DNA of 64,000 nt from Corticibacter populi (GCF_004217315.1 NZ_SGWR01000005.1:124001-188000); one strand, 5' to 3'; positions 25,995-35,863 are shown, numbered from the stretch's first letter. Numbers and translations are program-made. Notes: a model not told the origin generated them from the letters alone.

Positions 25995-27605
25995 ATGATC
26001 CGGTTCATGACAATTCAACACCTCACACCTTCTTCCATGTTCGGGGCGAACGGCCTGTCGCGATGGCTGGCGTCGGCACGCGCCGGTCTGGCCGTCTGCA
26101 CCGCTTGCCTGGTGCTGGCCCTGCAGCCTGGCCGGGCGCACGCCGAAGCGCTCTACACCAAGGATGGCGCCTTTGATGTCCACACGGTGCGGGGCCTGGC
26201 CGAGAAACTCGCCAAGCAGCCCTACAAGGCACCGGCCAAGGTGCCCGAGACCCTGGACAAACTCAGCTATGACGAGTACCGGGCCATCCGCTTCCGGCCC
26301 GACCGCGCCGTCTGGGCCAACCAGGACCTGCCGTACCGCATGCAGATGTTCCTCTCTGGCTTCTACTACAAGGAACCGGTGGAGATCGCCGTGGTGCAGG
26401 GCGGCCAGGCCCGGCACCTGCGCTACCAGCCTTCGATGTTCACCGTCGAGCCGCCGGCCCAGGTCACGCTGCCCGAGCAGGACGTGGGCTTTTCCGGACT
26501 GCGCCTGCACACCCAGCTCAACGAGCCCAACATCTGGGATGAACTGCTGGTGTTCCAGGGCGCCAGCTATTTCCGCTCGCTGGGCAAGAACCAGGGCTGG
26601 GGCCTGTCGGCGCGCGGCCTGACACTGCGCACCGGCGCGGCCGAGGGCGAGGAGTTCCCGATGTTCCGCGCCTTCTGGGTGGAGCAGCCGCGTTCGCAGA
26701 CCAACCTGATCACGGTGCACGCCTTGCTCGACAGCCCCAGCGTCACCGGCGCCTACCAGTTCATCGTGCGCCCCGGCGACGAGACGGTGATGGACGTTCG
26801 CGCCACGCTGTTCCCGCGCACCGAGCTCAAGGATGTGGGCCTGGCACCGGGTACCAGCATGTTCTACTTCGCCGCCAACGATCGCCTCGGTGTCGATGAT
26901 TTCCGCCCGCAGGTGCACGACTCCGATGGCCTGCTGATGATCAACGGCCGCAACGAGCGCCTGTGGCGCCCGCTGGCCAATCCGAGCAAGCTGCAGATCA
27001 GCGCCTTCGTCGACAGTTCGCCGATCGGCTTCGGCCTGATGCAGCGCGACCGCAACTTCGCCAATTACCAGGACCTGGAAGCCCATTACGAGCGCCGGCC
27101 GAGCCTTTGGGTCGAGCCGCAGGGCGACTGGGGCGACGGCGAGGTGGTGCTGGTGGAAATTCCCACCGAGTCCGAGGTGCACGACAACATCGTCGCGTTC
27201 TGGCGGCCCGGCCAGCCGCTGCCCGCCGGCAAGCCCTACGAGTTTTCCTACCGGCTGAGCTGGGGCGTGGGGCCGCGTACCAAGTTCGGCGAAGTGCGTG
27301 TCGATGCGACCCGCGTCGGCCGTGCCGAGGTGGCCAGCCCGACACCGCGGCGCCTGTTCGTGATCGACTATGCCGTGCCGCGCGATGGCAGTCCGCTGCC
27401 CGACGAACTGCCTAAGGCCGAGCTGAGCGCATCGGTGGGCGAGACCAGCAACGTCAACGTGCGGCGCCACCCGCTGATCGATGGCTACCGCGTTTCGTTC
27501 GAGCTCGATCCCAAGAACGAGCAACTGGTCGAGCTGCGCCTGAGCCTGGAGATGCCCGACAAGCGGGCGGCCGAGACCTGGGTGTATCGCTGGACACCGG
27601 AATAA
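25995..27605 (+). CDS. opgG: Periplasmic glucan biosynthesis protein OpgG
   Basis: A 536-residue periplasmic protein needed for osmoregulated periplasmic glucan backbones. A long signal peptide with hydrophobic core (GLAVCTACLVLALQPGRAHA) ends near residue 50; the mature part shows the MdoG signature (FLSGFYYKEPV, FPMFRAFWVEQPR, FYFAANDRLGVDDFRPQVHDSDG, SLWVEPQGDWGDGEVVLVE). The ATG at 25995 has AGGGG 5 bases upstream; ATGs at 26007 and 26038 are other options that still keep the signal peptide. The stop TAA overlaps the opgH start by one base, so both form one operon. Confidence 0.94.
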   Translation: MIRFMTIQHLTPSSMFGANGLSRWLASARAGLAVCTACLVLALQPGRAHAEALYTKDGAFDVHTVRGLAEKLAKQPYKAPAKVPETLDKLSYDEYRAIRFRPDRAVWANQDLPYRMQMFLSGFYYKEPVEIAVVQGGQARHLRYQPSMFTVEPPAQVTLPEQDVGFSGLRLHTQLNEPNIWDELLVFQGASYFRSLGKNQGWGLSARGLTLRTGAAEGEEFPMFRAFWVEQPRSQTNLITVHALLDSPSVTGAYQFIVRPGDETVMDVRATLFPRTELKDVGLAPGTSMFYFAANDRLGVDDFRPQVHDSDGLLMINGRNERLWRPLANPSKLQISAFVDSSPIGFGLMQRDRNFANYQDLEAHYERRPSLWVEPQGDWGDGEVVLVEIPTESEVHDNIVAFWRPGQPLPAGKPYEFSYRLSWGVGPRTKFGEVRVDATRVGRAEVASPTPRRLFVIDYAVPRDGSPLPDELPKAELSASVGETSNVNVRRHPLIDGYRVSFELDPKNEQLVELRLSLEMPDKRAAETWVYRWTPE

Positions 27606-29833
27606 TGGCCGCGCATGACCCTGCCGACCGCATCCGCCTTGCCGATCCGTCTTCCGCTGCCATGACCAATTCCGATGCCGCCTGCCCGCAGGGTGCGGCG
27701 CCACTGCGGGGTATGCCGCCGGTGCAGGCCAGCCCCATGCCCGCGCAGGACCTGCGCCGACGCCCGGCGCGGAGCAGCGGCCCTGCGCCCAGGCGCTCGC
27801 CAGGCGTGTTCTGGCGCCGTTGGGGCGTGTTGCTGCCGGCGCTTGCGCTGGCCATGCTCGGCGGCTACGAGATGCATGCCGTGCTGGCGCTCGACGGCAT
27901 GACGGTGCTCGAATGGTGCATGCTGGTGCTGTTCATCAGCACGTTCAGCCCGATTGCGCTGGCCGCCGTCAGCGGCCTGGCGGGCCTGCTGCGACAGTGG
28001 CTCCTGCAACGGCGCCTGCGCAGCCAGCCACTGGTCGAGCCGGGCTTTCGCCCCGAAGGCCGCACCGCCGTGCTGATGCCCTGCTACAACGAGGATTCGG
28101 CCAGCATCGCCGCCGCGCTGCACGCCATGATGGAAGACCTGCAAAGCCGCTTCGGACCCGAGGCCTTGCAGTGGTTCGACTGGTTTCTGCTCAGCGACAC
28201 CCGCATTCCCGAGCGCGCGCTGCAGGAAGAGCAGGCCGTCAGCTTGCTGCGCGAGCGCTGGCAGGAGCGTGGCGCGGGCATTTACTACCGCCGCCGTTTG
28301 CATAACACCGACAGCAAGTCCGGCAATCTCCACCAGTTCTGCGAGGCCTGGGGCGCGCGCTACGATTACCTGCTGACGCTCGACGCCGACAGCCTGATGT
28401 CCGCCGAGTCCGTGGTGGCGCTGGTGCAGCGCATCGAGCGCAATCCGCAGGCCGGCCTCGTGCAGACCGTGCCCCACCTGATCGAGGGCGTGAGCCTGAC
28501 TGCGCGCCTGCAGCAGTTCGCCAATGCCGTCTACGGCCCGGTGGTCGCCAGCGGTCTGGCGGCCTGGAGCAACCCCGAAGGCAACTATTGGGGCCATAAC
28601 GCGATCATCCGCCGCAGCGCCTTCATGGAGGCGGCGGGGCTGCCCCACTTGCCGGGCAAGCCGCCCTTTGGCGGCGCCATTCTCAGCCACGACTTCGTCG
28701 AGGCCGCGCTGCTTCGCCGAGCCGGCTGGCAGGTGCTGATGGCCGATGACATCGGTGGCTCCTACGAAGAGGCGCCGCCCTCCATCGTCGACCTGGCCAT
28801 CCGCGATCGACGCTGGTGCCAGGGCAATCTGCAGCATGCCAAGGTCATCGGCGCGCGTGGCTTTCACTGGGTCAGCCGCATGCACCTGCTCACCGGCATT
28901 CTGTCCTACTGCAGTTCGGTGCTGTGGATGCTGCTGATCAGCGTGGGTGTATTGATGGCCATGCAGGCGCAGTACATCCGGCCCGAGTACTTCAGCGCCG
29001 ACTCATTTTTGCCGGTCTGGCCGCGCCAGGATGCACCGCGTTCGTTGCGCCTCTTCGTCGTCACCATGCTGGTGCTGCTGGTGCCCAAGATGCTGGGCCT
29101 GCTGCTCTACCTGTGCAACGGGCCGTTGCGGCGCAGCGTCGGTGGCGGTCTGCGCCTTGTCAAGAACGTGCTGTTCGAGACCTTGCTGTCGGTGCTGATC
29201 GCGCCGATCATGATGTGCGTGCACACCGGCGCCGTGTTCTCGGTGTTGCTGGGCCGCAATGCCAAGTGGACCACCCAGCGCCGCGACGATGGAACGCTGC
29301 CCTGGCGCCAGCTGATCCACCGCCATCGCTGGCACATGCTGCTGGGCGTGGCACTGGCGGTGATCGCCGGGCTCAACTCCTGGGCGCTGGTGGCCTGGCT
29401 CTCGCCCATGCTGGTCGGCCTGCTGCTGGCCGTGCCGCTGTCGGCCTGGACGGCCTCCCCGGCCATCGGCCGCTGGTTCTCGCAGCGTGGCTGGCTGCAG
29501 ACCCCGGAAGAGCGCCAGCAACCCGCCGTGCTGCAGGTGCGCGAGCGCGTGGCAGGCGATTACCAGCAGCGCATCGGCTCCACCCCACCGCTGGCGGACC
29601 AACTGGCCCAGCCGGCGCTGGTGCAGCGTCACCTGGCGCTGACCTGGGCCACACCGGTGCCGCGCGGCCAGATCAGCGCCGATCAGGCTCTGGCCCGCGC
29701 CAAGCTCGCCGATGCCCGCACGCAGGCCGAGGCCCTGGGATGGTTGACCGAAAAGGAGTTGGGCCTGGTGCTTGGCGAGCCAGGGCTGTTTCGCGTGCTG
29801 GTGGCCTTGCCGGCTGCAGTTCCTGCCGCTTGA
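27605..29833 (+). CDS. opgH: Glucan biosynthesis glucosyltransferase OpgH
   Basis: A 742-residue GT2-family inner-membrane glucosyltransferase that makes beta-glucan backbones from UDP-glucose. After about 75 poorly conserved residues come membrane helices, then the catalytic domain: LMPCYNEDSASIAAAL, DADSLM (donor/metal-binding Asp pair), and the QxxRW-type RDRRWCQGNLQH, followed by further membrane helices. In E. coli OpgH also slows division in response to UDP-glucose. The gene is coupled to opgG and ends 9 bp from the convergent last gene of the exopolysaccharide operon, with no terminator in between, so read-through would make antisense RNA. Confidence 0.94.
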   Translation: MAAHDPADRIRLADPSSAAMTNSDAACPQGAAPLRGMPPVQASPMPAQDLRRRPARSSGPAPRRSPGVFWRRWGVLLPALALAMLGGYEMHAVLALDGMTVLEWCMLVLFISTFSPIALAAVSGLAGLLRQWLLQRRLRSQPLVEPGFRPEGRTAVLMPCYNEDSASIAAALHAMMEDLQSRFGPEALQWFDWFLLSDTRIPERALQEEQAVSLLRERWQERGAGIYYRRRLHNTDSKSGNLHQFCEAWGARYDYLLTLDADSLMSAESVVALVQRIERNPQAGLVQTVPHLIEGVSLTARLQQFANAVYGPVVASGLAAWSNPEGNYWGHNAIIRRSAFMEAAGLPHLPGKPPFGGAILSHDFVEAALLRRAGWQVLMADDIGGSYEEAPPSIVDLAIRDRRWCQGNLQHAKVIGARGFHWVSRMHLLTGILSYCSSVLWMLLISVGVLMAMQAQYIRPEYFSADSFLPVWPRQDAPRSLRLFVVTMLVLLVPKMLGLLLYLCNGPLRRSVGGGLRLVKNVLFETLLSVLIAPIMMCVHTGAVFSVLLGRNAKWTTQRRDDGTLPWRQLIHRHRWHMLLGVALAVIAGLNSWALVAWLSPMLVGLLLAVPLSAWTASPAIGRWFSQRGWLQTPEERQQPAVLQVRERVAGDYQQRIGSTPPLADQLAQPALVQRHLALTWATPVPRGQISADQALARAKLADARTQAEALGWLTEKELGLVLGEPGLFRVLVALPAAVPAA

Positions 29834-29842
29834 ACGGCTGCT

Positions 29843-31249
29843 TCAGCGCCAGGGCTTGAGGCGCCAGCCGCACAGCAGCAACACGGCCAGAGCCACTGCT
29901 GTGGCGAGCAGCAGGCGCGGCCAGGGTGCCAGGTCCAGAGGCTGGAGCCAGGTCAAGGAGCCAGCCAGCAAGACGGCCTGCAGCAGCCATTGATGCCCCC
30001 AGGACCAGACGGCCTGCAGCTTCAATTGCCGCACCAGCAGGACATTGGTGGCCAGTACCCCGGAGAGCGCGGCCATGGCCACGCCGGTCAGCCCGAGTGG
30101 CAGCGTCAGAGCCAGCAAGGCCAGCGCATTGACGAGGCCTCCCAGCAGTTCACAGCGCAACGGCGTGCGGGTATCGGCATTGGCGTAGGCATAACGGGCC
30201 AGCAAGGCGTTCCAGGCGCCGAACACCAGCGGCAGGCACAGCCAGGCGAGCAATGCCGGCAGCGGGCTGTCCGGCGGTATCGCTGCCAGCAGCGCGGGCA
30301 ACAGCGGACTGGCGACGATCAGGCCCAGCGCCGCCGGCAGGCACAGCAGCGTTGACAGCGCCAGGCCCTTGCGCAGGATCACCAGCCGGTTCGCTCCCTG
30401 TTGGCCACTCATCAACCCGAGCAGGACCTGGTTGAGGGCCATCAGCGCGATCAGCGGCAGATTGATGAATTTGCGTGCCAGATTCAGCCACGTCACTGCC
30501 CCTTCGCCCAGGAAACTGGCCATCAGGCGCTCGAGCAGCGACAGTGCGTGGCTCGCGCCGCTGCTCAGCAGCAGCGGCGCGAGTTGGCGCCAGAGTTCGC
30601 GCAGCAGCGGCAGCTGCACATCGGGGTGCCAGGGGCGCCAGCCATGGCGCAGCGCCGCCGGCAGCAGCGCCAGGGCCATCAGCACGCTGCCGAGCACGGC
30701 ACTTTGCGCCAGCCCGGTCGTTGTCATGCCGCCGTCGCGGTGCAGGGCCAGCGTGGCGACAATCGGCAGATTGAACAGCAACGATCCCAACCCGGCCAGC
30801 ACGAAGCGCTGGCGCGCCTGCAAGGCAATGCTCCAGAGGCTGTGCAGCAGCAGGCCGGGCACTGTCCATCCGAGCACCCGCAGGGTCGCCGTGGCGCTCT
30901 GGCGCGCCGCCTCGGTCATGCCGCCGCCAATGAGCTGGACCAGCAATGGCGCCGCCAACGTCAGCAGGGCGCCGAGGAGCAGGCCGACCAGCAGCAGTGC
31001 CCAGCTTTGTGCATGCAGCCATTGGCGCTGCTGCTGGTCATCGCGTTGCGCATAGAGCGGCAGCGCAGCGGCGGACAGGATGCCCGCCGCCAGCATCATG
31101 CGCAGCGCCTCCGGCAGGAACATGGCCACGAGGAAGGCATCGCTGCGCTCGCCGGCGCCCCAGGCGGCCACCAGCAGCCATTCGCGCGCCAGGCCCGCGG
31201 CCAGCCCCGCCAGGGTGGAGATCGTCAGGCCCAGGGTGCTGCCGAACAT
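29843..31249 (-). CDS. MurJ/MviN-family lipid-linked oligosaccharide flippase (Wzx-like role)
   Basis: A 468-residue, very hydrophobic protein with about 12-14 membrane helices, matching the MurJ/MviN branch of the MOP superfamily rather than classic Wzx: N-terminal LTISTLAGLAAGLAREWLLVAAWGAGERSD, then FLVAMFLPEALRMMLAAGILSAAALPLY. As the last gene of an exopolysaccharide operon with its own Wzy-like polymerase, it most likely flips the lipid-linked repeat unit; a role in peptidoglycan lipid II flipping is less likely. It follows the acyltransferase gene by 54 bp. Confidence 0.82.
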   Translation of the reverse strand: MFGSTLGLTISTLAGLAAGLAREWLLVAAWGAGERSDAFLVAMFLPEALRMMLAAGILSAAALPLYAQRDDQQQRQWLHAQSWALLLVGLLLGALLTLAAPLLVQLIGGGMTEAARQSATATLRVLGWTVPGLLLHSLWSIALQARQRFVLAGLGSLLFNLPIVATLALHRDGGMTTTGLAQSAVLGSVLMALALLPAALRHGWRPWHPDVQLPLLRELWRQLAPLLLSSGASHALSLLERLMASFLGEGAVTWLNLARKFINLPLIALMALNQVLLGLMSGQQGANRLVILRKGLALSTLLCLPAALGLIVASPLLPALLAAIPPDSPLPALLAWLCLPLVFGAWNALLARYAYANADTRTPLRCELLGGLVNALALLALTLPLGLTGVAMAALSGVLATNVLLVRQLKLQAVWSWGHQWLLQAVLLAGSLTWLQPLDLAPWPRLLLATAVALAVLLLCGWRLKPWR

Positions 31250-31303
31250 GTGTGGCGATTCTTTCTGTGCGGCAAGGACTGGCTCAGGTGGTGGCCGGGC
31301 ATG

Positions 31304-32113
31304 TCAGTGGAACAGCGTGAACAGACCCTTGCCGCCGACCCGGTAGCGGAGGTCTTCTGGCCGGTGACCCATCACTTTCGCGCCGGATCCGCCCACGATG
31401 GCATAGGGCGCGATGTCCTTGGATACCAGCGTGCAGGCGGTCACTACCGAGCCGCGACCGACGCGCAGTCCGAAGCCGATGGTCGCGCGGGTGGCGATCC
31501 AGGCATAGTCGTCGATGTAGATAGGCCCGGAAATCGACCAGAATTCCGGCTCCATCACGTCGTGACTGCCGGCGATGATAAGCACGTGCGAGGCAATCGC
31601 CACATGGTCGCCGATGACCAGGCCGGCGCGGGCGTCAAGCAGGCCGTGCCAGCTCACCACGCTGTCCTCGCCGATCACCAGGTTTTCGATGCCCAGCACC
31701 TCGGTGTTGCGCCACACCGAAGAGCCCTTGCCGATGCGCGCGCCGCCCAGGCGAAGCCAGGCGATGCGCACGTGGTGGCTGGGGATCTTGTTGATCAGGA
31801 TGTTGTAGGCCTGCTCCCAGGCGCGCAGCCAGCGGTCCTTCAGGGTGGCCCAGTTGCGGCCGTAGCGGGGCACCAGGTGGGTCGGCAGCTGCTGCTTGAG
31901 CAGCGCATAGAAGCGGCTGGTCAGCGGGTCGCTGATGCGATGGCCTGCCTCGACGCTGCAGAGCCAGTAGCGGCCGCCTTCATTGAAGAGAAGCTGCTGT
32001 GCCAGCATCCAGTCCACACACGAGTGCAACTGGGCCGGCTCCACCTGCAGGGTGGCGGCGAATTCTGGCAGCCGCTCCTCGAAGGCAAAAGGCAGTTTGA
32101 TGCGGTGTTTCAT
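31304..32113 (-). CDS. Hexapeptide-repeat acyltransferase with N-terminal extension
   Basis: A 269-residue protein. The C-terminal about 150 residues form a left-handed beta-helix acyltransferase (GGARIGKGSSVWRNTEVLGI, VIGEDSVVSWHGLLDARAG, GDHVAIASHVLIIAGSHD, YIDDYAWIATRATIGFGLRV) like the WcaF/NodL/CysE group, likely adding acetyl or similar groups to exopolysaccharide sugars. The first about 110 residues (MKHRIKLPFAFEERLPEF, then a helical segment with YWLCSVEAGHRISDPL) match no family I recognise. The start is the ATG at 32113, overlapping the stop of the polymerase gene (ATGA). Confidence 0.85.
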   Translation of the reverse strand: MKHRIKLPFAFEERLPEFAATLQVEPAQLHSCVDWMLAQQLLFNEGGRYWLCSVEAGHRISDPLTSRFYALLKQQLPTHLVPRYGRNWATLKDRWLRAWEQAYNILINKIPSHHVRIAWLRLGGARIGKGSSVWRNTEVLGIENLVIGEDSVVSWHGLLDARAGLVIGDHVAIASHVLIIAGSHDVMEPEFWSISGPIYIDDYAWIATRATIGFGLRVGRGSVVTACTLVSKDIAPYAIVGGSGAKVMGHRPEDLRYRVGGKGLFTLFH

Positions 32114-33501
32114 GGGCGTGGACGGAAAGTGGCTGGTGCCATGCCGGAGGACGCCTGCCGGGCCAGTTGCAGGCTCATGGAAGCCATGAGCCAGAACAGG
32201 CCGACAAGCACGAAGGTGAAGCTGTAGTAATGGTCGAAGATACCCGTCAGCAAGGCTGCCATGACACCGCAGGTGGCCCCCAACTGCACGGCGTTGCCGG
32301 CATCGACACGCGTGATCGGGCCGTGCGGGCGCACCTCGCGCCACCAGAGCAGCGTGACGACGATGAACAGCAGCATGCCTGGAATGCCGATCTTGTAGAT
32401 GTAGTTGAGCCACAGGTTGGAGATGCCCACCAGGCCGCTGCCCGGCACCGGCGGATCGACCTTGAAGCCAATACCCAGCGGATAGCGGCGCATCGCATCG
32501 GGGAACATCGCATACTCCTCCATGCGGACCTCGGTGCTGGCATTGCTCGACGAAAACATGCTGACCAGGCGCTCCTGCAGTGGTGGATAGAAGAGCACCA
32601 GCGCCAGCGCGAAGGCCACGCCCAGTCCCAGGATGCGGGTGCTGTAGGGCACGCGCTTGTAGACCAGCCACAGCAGCACCAGCGCGAGCGAGACGATGGC
32701 ACCGCGGGAGATGCTGAAGAGCAGGCCGGCGCAGCCGAGCACCGCCACCGACAGGCCCAGCAGGCGCCGCCAGCCGCGCGTGGCCCAGCCATAGAACAGC
32801 GCCAGCGGAATGAAGAGCGCCAGCGCCCCACCGGTGAGATTGGGGTGCACCCAGGGCGAGCCCATGCGCGGCGCGGTGCCCGAGAAGATGTCCTGCAAGG
32901 CCTCCGGATGGGCGTACTTCATCTTCAGCAGGATGGGCATCATGCCCATCGGGTTGCGGTCCTTGAGGAACACTGCCACCGACAGCAACAGCAGCAACAG
33001 GCAGCCCAGCAGCAGGGCTTGCACCAGCTGGTCGCGGTCATGCTCGCTGCGTACCAGCAGCGGGATGAGGAAGAAGGTCGAGAGATTGAGCAGCCAGCGC
33101 ACCCAGTTGACGGGGCCATTGCCCTCGGCGTGGATCATCACCATGCCGACCAGAAACGGCAGCGCGCTGTAGGCCATCAGCCAGATCAGTGAGCGTTCGG
33201 TGGGCTGCCAGCGCAGCCGCCCGTTCATGTTGCCGATCAGGCCCTGCCACCAGACGCCGCCCCAGGTCAATGCCAGCAGCGCCTCGGCCACGGTGGTGCG
33301 CACGCCCAGGCTGATGGAGGTGTAGGGTGCGAATGTCGCCACGACGGCGAACAGCAGCAGGCCCCACAGAGGCCGGCGCAGCACCGTGATGGCGGCGGCC
33401 GCACCGACCAGCAGCACCGCCAGCTGACCCGGCGCGAGCACTGCCGTCAAGGCGCCGAACACCAGTCCCAGCAGGACGGCGATCGTCATGCCGCCGATCA
33501 T
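32110..33501 (-). CDS. O-antigen ligase/polymerase-like (Wzy) membrane protein
   Basis: About 463 residues from the ATG at 33501, which overlaps the preceding glycosyltransferase stop by four bases. There are 10-12 hydrophobic segments, plus a large loop (about residues 190-230) with IFSGTAPRMGSPWVHPNLTG; SISRGAIVSLALVLLW is typical of the Wzy_C/O-antigen ligase family (the SRG motif). In this operon it should polymerise flipped repeat units in the periplasm. A longer reading to 33789 lies inside the glycosyltransferase gene in another frame and is rejected. Confidence 0.85.
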   Translation of the reverse strand: MIGGMTIAVLLGLVFGALTAVLAPGQLAVLLVGAAAAITVLRRPLWGLLLFAVVATFAPYTSISLGVRTTVAEALLALTWGGVWWQGLIGNMNGRLRWQPTERSLIWLMAYSALPFLVGMVMIHAEGNGPVNWVRWLLNLSTFFLIPLLVRSEHDRDQLVQALLLGCLLLLLLSVAVFLKDRNPMGMMPILLKMKYAHPEALQDIFSGTAPRMGSPWVHPNLTGGALALFIPLALFYGWATRGWRRLLGLSVAVLGCAGLLFSISRGAIVSLALVLLWLVYKRVPYSTRILGLGVAFALALVLFYPPLQERLVSMFSSSNASTEVRMEEYAMFPDAMRRYPLGIGFKVDPPVPGSGLVGISNLWLNYIYKIGIPGMLLFIVVTLLWWREVRPHGPITRVDAGNAVQLGATCGVMAALLTGIFDHYYSFTFVLVGLFWLMASMSLQLARQASSGMAPATFRPRP

Positions 33502-34610
33502 GCCGGCTCCAGCTCCTGCAGCAGCGCGGCCAGGCGGGCGCGATACGCCGGCCAGGCATAGCGCGCCGCCCAGTCCTGCAGTTCGGCCTCGCGCTTCAAT
33601 GGCTGCCTGGCGAGCGCCCGCATGCACTGGCGCAACTGTTCCGTGTCGTATGGGCTGAAACGGGGGGCAGCGGGAGGGGCCACCTCGTCCAGCGCCGAGC
33701 CGTGTGCCACGGCCACCGGCGTGCCAATGCCCAGTGCCTCGACCACCGGCAGGCCAAAACCTTCCGCGTAGGAGGGCTGCCAGAGGCATTCGGCGCGGGC
33801 ATAAAGCTGGTGCAGCTGGGCGTCATCGAGGCCCTGCATCCAGTGCAGGCCTTCGCCCTGCTGCATCGCTGTGGGCAACGGGCCTGGCGCACCCACCAGC
33901 ACCAGATCGGGCAGCTCCTGGCCCTGTTGGCGCAGCGCTTGCCAGGCACGGATGAAGAATGGAATGTTCTTGCGCGGCTCCTGCGTCCCGATCAGCAGCC
34001 AGTAGCGCGCAGGCAGCGCAGGCATGACGACCGCTGTGCCCTTCTGTGCTTGCATGGGATCGACCAGATTGGGCAGCAGGCGCAGCTTGCCTTCGGCCTG
34101 TGGGAACAGCCGCACAGCCTCCTCCATGGTGAAGCGCGACGGACACCAGATGCGGTCGGCTTGGTGCACGGACCACTGGATGCTGGCGCGGTCGATGGCA
34201 CGGTAGGCCAGGGCCTTGAGTAATGAGCGATGGTGGTTGCGTTCGGTCAGCTGGAACAGGTCATGCAGCACCAGCGCATAGCGCAGCCCGGCCGCCCTGG
34301 GGCCAATGGGCAGTCCCATGTTGACGGTGGCGATATAGAGCCCGACATGCTGCGCTGCCAGGGCGGCAGGGAGAAACCGGCGCTCGAAGCGCCAGCGCAC
34401 CTGTGGCCGCTGCAGCCCGGCCATCGGACTGGCCCAGGGAGGGCAGAGCATGCCGGCACGGCGCGGATCGTCCAGTGGCAATTCGCTCAGGCGCAACAAC
34501 TGCGAAGGACCGACCAATTCGGTGAGCGCCTGTTCGAGCGCCCGGACCTGTCGGCCAATGCCGGAGTAGGGCGCCACCGTGGCTGCCCGGTAATCAATGC
34601 CCACGCGCAT
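33498..34610 (-). CDS. Glycosyltransferase family 4 (first of three)
   Basis: A 370-residue GT-B retaining glycosyltransferase. Visible: N-terminal MRVGIDYRAATVAPYSGIGRQ acceptor-domain loop, and a C-terminal donor domain with YWLLIGTQEPRKNIPFFIRAW and the EX7E-like EGFGLPVVEALGIGTPV followed by AHGSALDEV. Family members transfer mannose, rhamnose or glucose from nucleotide sugars. The start at 34610 overlaps the end of the next upstream glycosyltransferase gene by 17 bp; an in-frame extension lies within that gene. Cytoplasmic, acting on the lipid-linked repeat unit. Confidence 0.9.
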   Translation of the reverse strand: MRVGIDYRAATVAPYSGIGRQVRALEQALTELVGPSQLLRLSELPLDDPRRAGMLCPPWASPMAGLQRPQVRWRFERRFLPAALAAQHVGLYIATVNMGLPIGPRAAGLRYALVLHDLFQLTERNHHRSLLKALAYRAIDRASIQWSVHQADRIWCPSRFTMEEAVRLFPQAEGKLRLLPNLVDPMQAQKGTAVVMPALPARYWLLIGTQEPRKNIPFFIRAWQALRQQGQELPDLVLVGAPGPLPTAMQQGEGLHWMQGLDDAQLHQLYARAECLWQPSYAEGFGLPVVEALGIGTPVAVAHGSALDEVAPPAAPRFSPYDTEQLRQCMRALARQPLKREAELQDWAARYAWPAYRARLAALLQELEPA

Positions 34611-35853
34611 GCTTGGCTCCTTGGTGTTGTGGCAGCGGCGCCGGGGCCCGGTCATGACCAGGAGGCGCGGCGTGGGGTAGCCGGGCATAGACCTCTTCGA
34701 GCTGGTCCGCGGCGATAGACCAGTCATGGTGGGTTCGCACATAGGTGCGCGCGGCCTCGCCGATGGCAAGGGCGCGTGCCGGCGCCTGCAGCAGCGCGAT
34801 GACGGCCTGGGCGAGTTCGGCCGCGCTGTCGCCGCCCAGGTATTCCCGGCCCGGCACGACGGCAAGCCCCGAGACGCCCTGTGCGGTACTCGCCAGCGGC
34901 AGGCCCGCAGCCATGGCTTCGAGCACCTTCAGCTTGGAGCCACCGCCCTGGCGCAGCGGTGCCAGAAACACGGCCGAGCGGCGCTGCAGGGCAGGAAGGT
35001 CGGCGACGAATCCGAGCCATTCGATGCGAGGGTCCCTCCAGCGCGCCGGCCAGTCGGCCGGCATGGCGTGACCGGCCACCGCCAGGCGCGCCTGGGGCTG
35101 GGCGGCCCAGATGCCGGGCATGATGTGCTCGATGGTCCAAGTGACCGCATCGACATTGGGTGGGTACTCGTAATTGCCAAGAAACAGGATGCGCAGGCTG
35201 TCCGGTGCCGGACGGGCGGCGCTGAATGCGGCGCAGTCCACGCCATTGACGACGACGTTCACGGGGGTCCGGGTGATTGTGCGCATCGCCTGCGCATCCG
35301 CCTCGGTGACGGCGACGATCTGGGCGGCGGCGGCGAAGACCCGGCGTTCCCAGCGGCGTGCCCGCCATTGGTCGAAGCGCACGAAGGGCCAGGCCCAGCC
35401 GGGAAAGCGGTCATAGGTTGCTCCACCCAGGCCCGATTCGAGGTTGTGTTCGGTGAGGATGAATTCATGCCCGCGCAAGGCACTTTCGCAAGGCTCGAAG
35501 GTATAGCTGTGCTCGATCTGGATGACATCCCAGGGCTGCGCCAGCAACTCCTTGAAGCGGCGCGTGAGTGCCGGCGCCGCACCATTGAGTGCGGTCAGCA
35601 CCGGCCAGGGTCCCGCCAGCGCCAGCGCCAGCGTCAGCGGATGGCGCAGCGGCCGGCGCGGCAGCACGATCAGTTCCTCCAGATACGGTGCGAGGGCGGC
35701 GCGATCGGCCGCACTGGGCATCTCCTTGCTCTGGGCCAACAAGGTGATGCGGTGGCCGCGCCCGGCGAGTGCGCGCAGCAACTGCCACTGGCGCGTCTTG
35801 CCGCCGCTGGTGGCGGGCCAGGGCAGGTAGGGCAGAACCCACAGCATGCGCAT
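34594..35853 (-). CDS. Glycosyltransferase family 4 (second of three)
   Basis: A 419-residue GT-B transferase: N-terminal MLWVLPYLPWPATSGGKTRQ glycine loop, IQIEHSYTFEPCE, central EHNLESGLGGATYDRF, and a C-terminal donor domain with RILFLGNYEYPPNVDAV, FLAPLRQGGGSKLKVLEAMA and GLPLASTAQGVSGL. This resembles the WcaI/PelF-neighbour group that uses sugar-nucleotide donors. AAGG stands 9 bases before the start. The C-terminal about 20 residues (His/Gln/Pro-rich) look unstructured. It sits 10 bp after the secreted hydrolase gene. Confidence 0.9.
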   Translation of the reverse strand: MRMLWVLPYLPWPATSGGKTRQWQLLRALAGRGHRITLLAQSKEMPSAADRAALAPYLEELIVLPRRPLRHPLTLALALAGPWPVLTALNGAAPALTRRFKELLAQPWDVIQIEHSYTFEPCESALRGHEFILTEHNLESGLGGATYDRFPGWAWPFVRFDQWRARRWERRVFAAAAQIVAVTEADAQAMRTITRTPVNVVVNGVDCAAFSAARPAPDSLRILFLGNYEYPPNVDAVTWTIEHIMPGIWAAQPQARLAVAGHAMPADWPARWRDPRIEWLGFVADLPALQRRSAVFLAPLRQGGGSKLKVLEAMAAGLPLASTAQGVSGLAVVPGREYLGGDSAAELAQAVIALLQAPARALAIGEAARTYVRTHHDWSIAADQLEEVYARLPHAAPPGHDRAPAPLPQHQGAKHARGH

Positions 35854-35863
35854 GGTGCGTGCC

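Noticed and set aside
29834-29842. Terminator between opgH and the convergent flippase gene
   Set aside because: Only 9 bp separate the genes and no stem with U-tract was seen around them.
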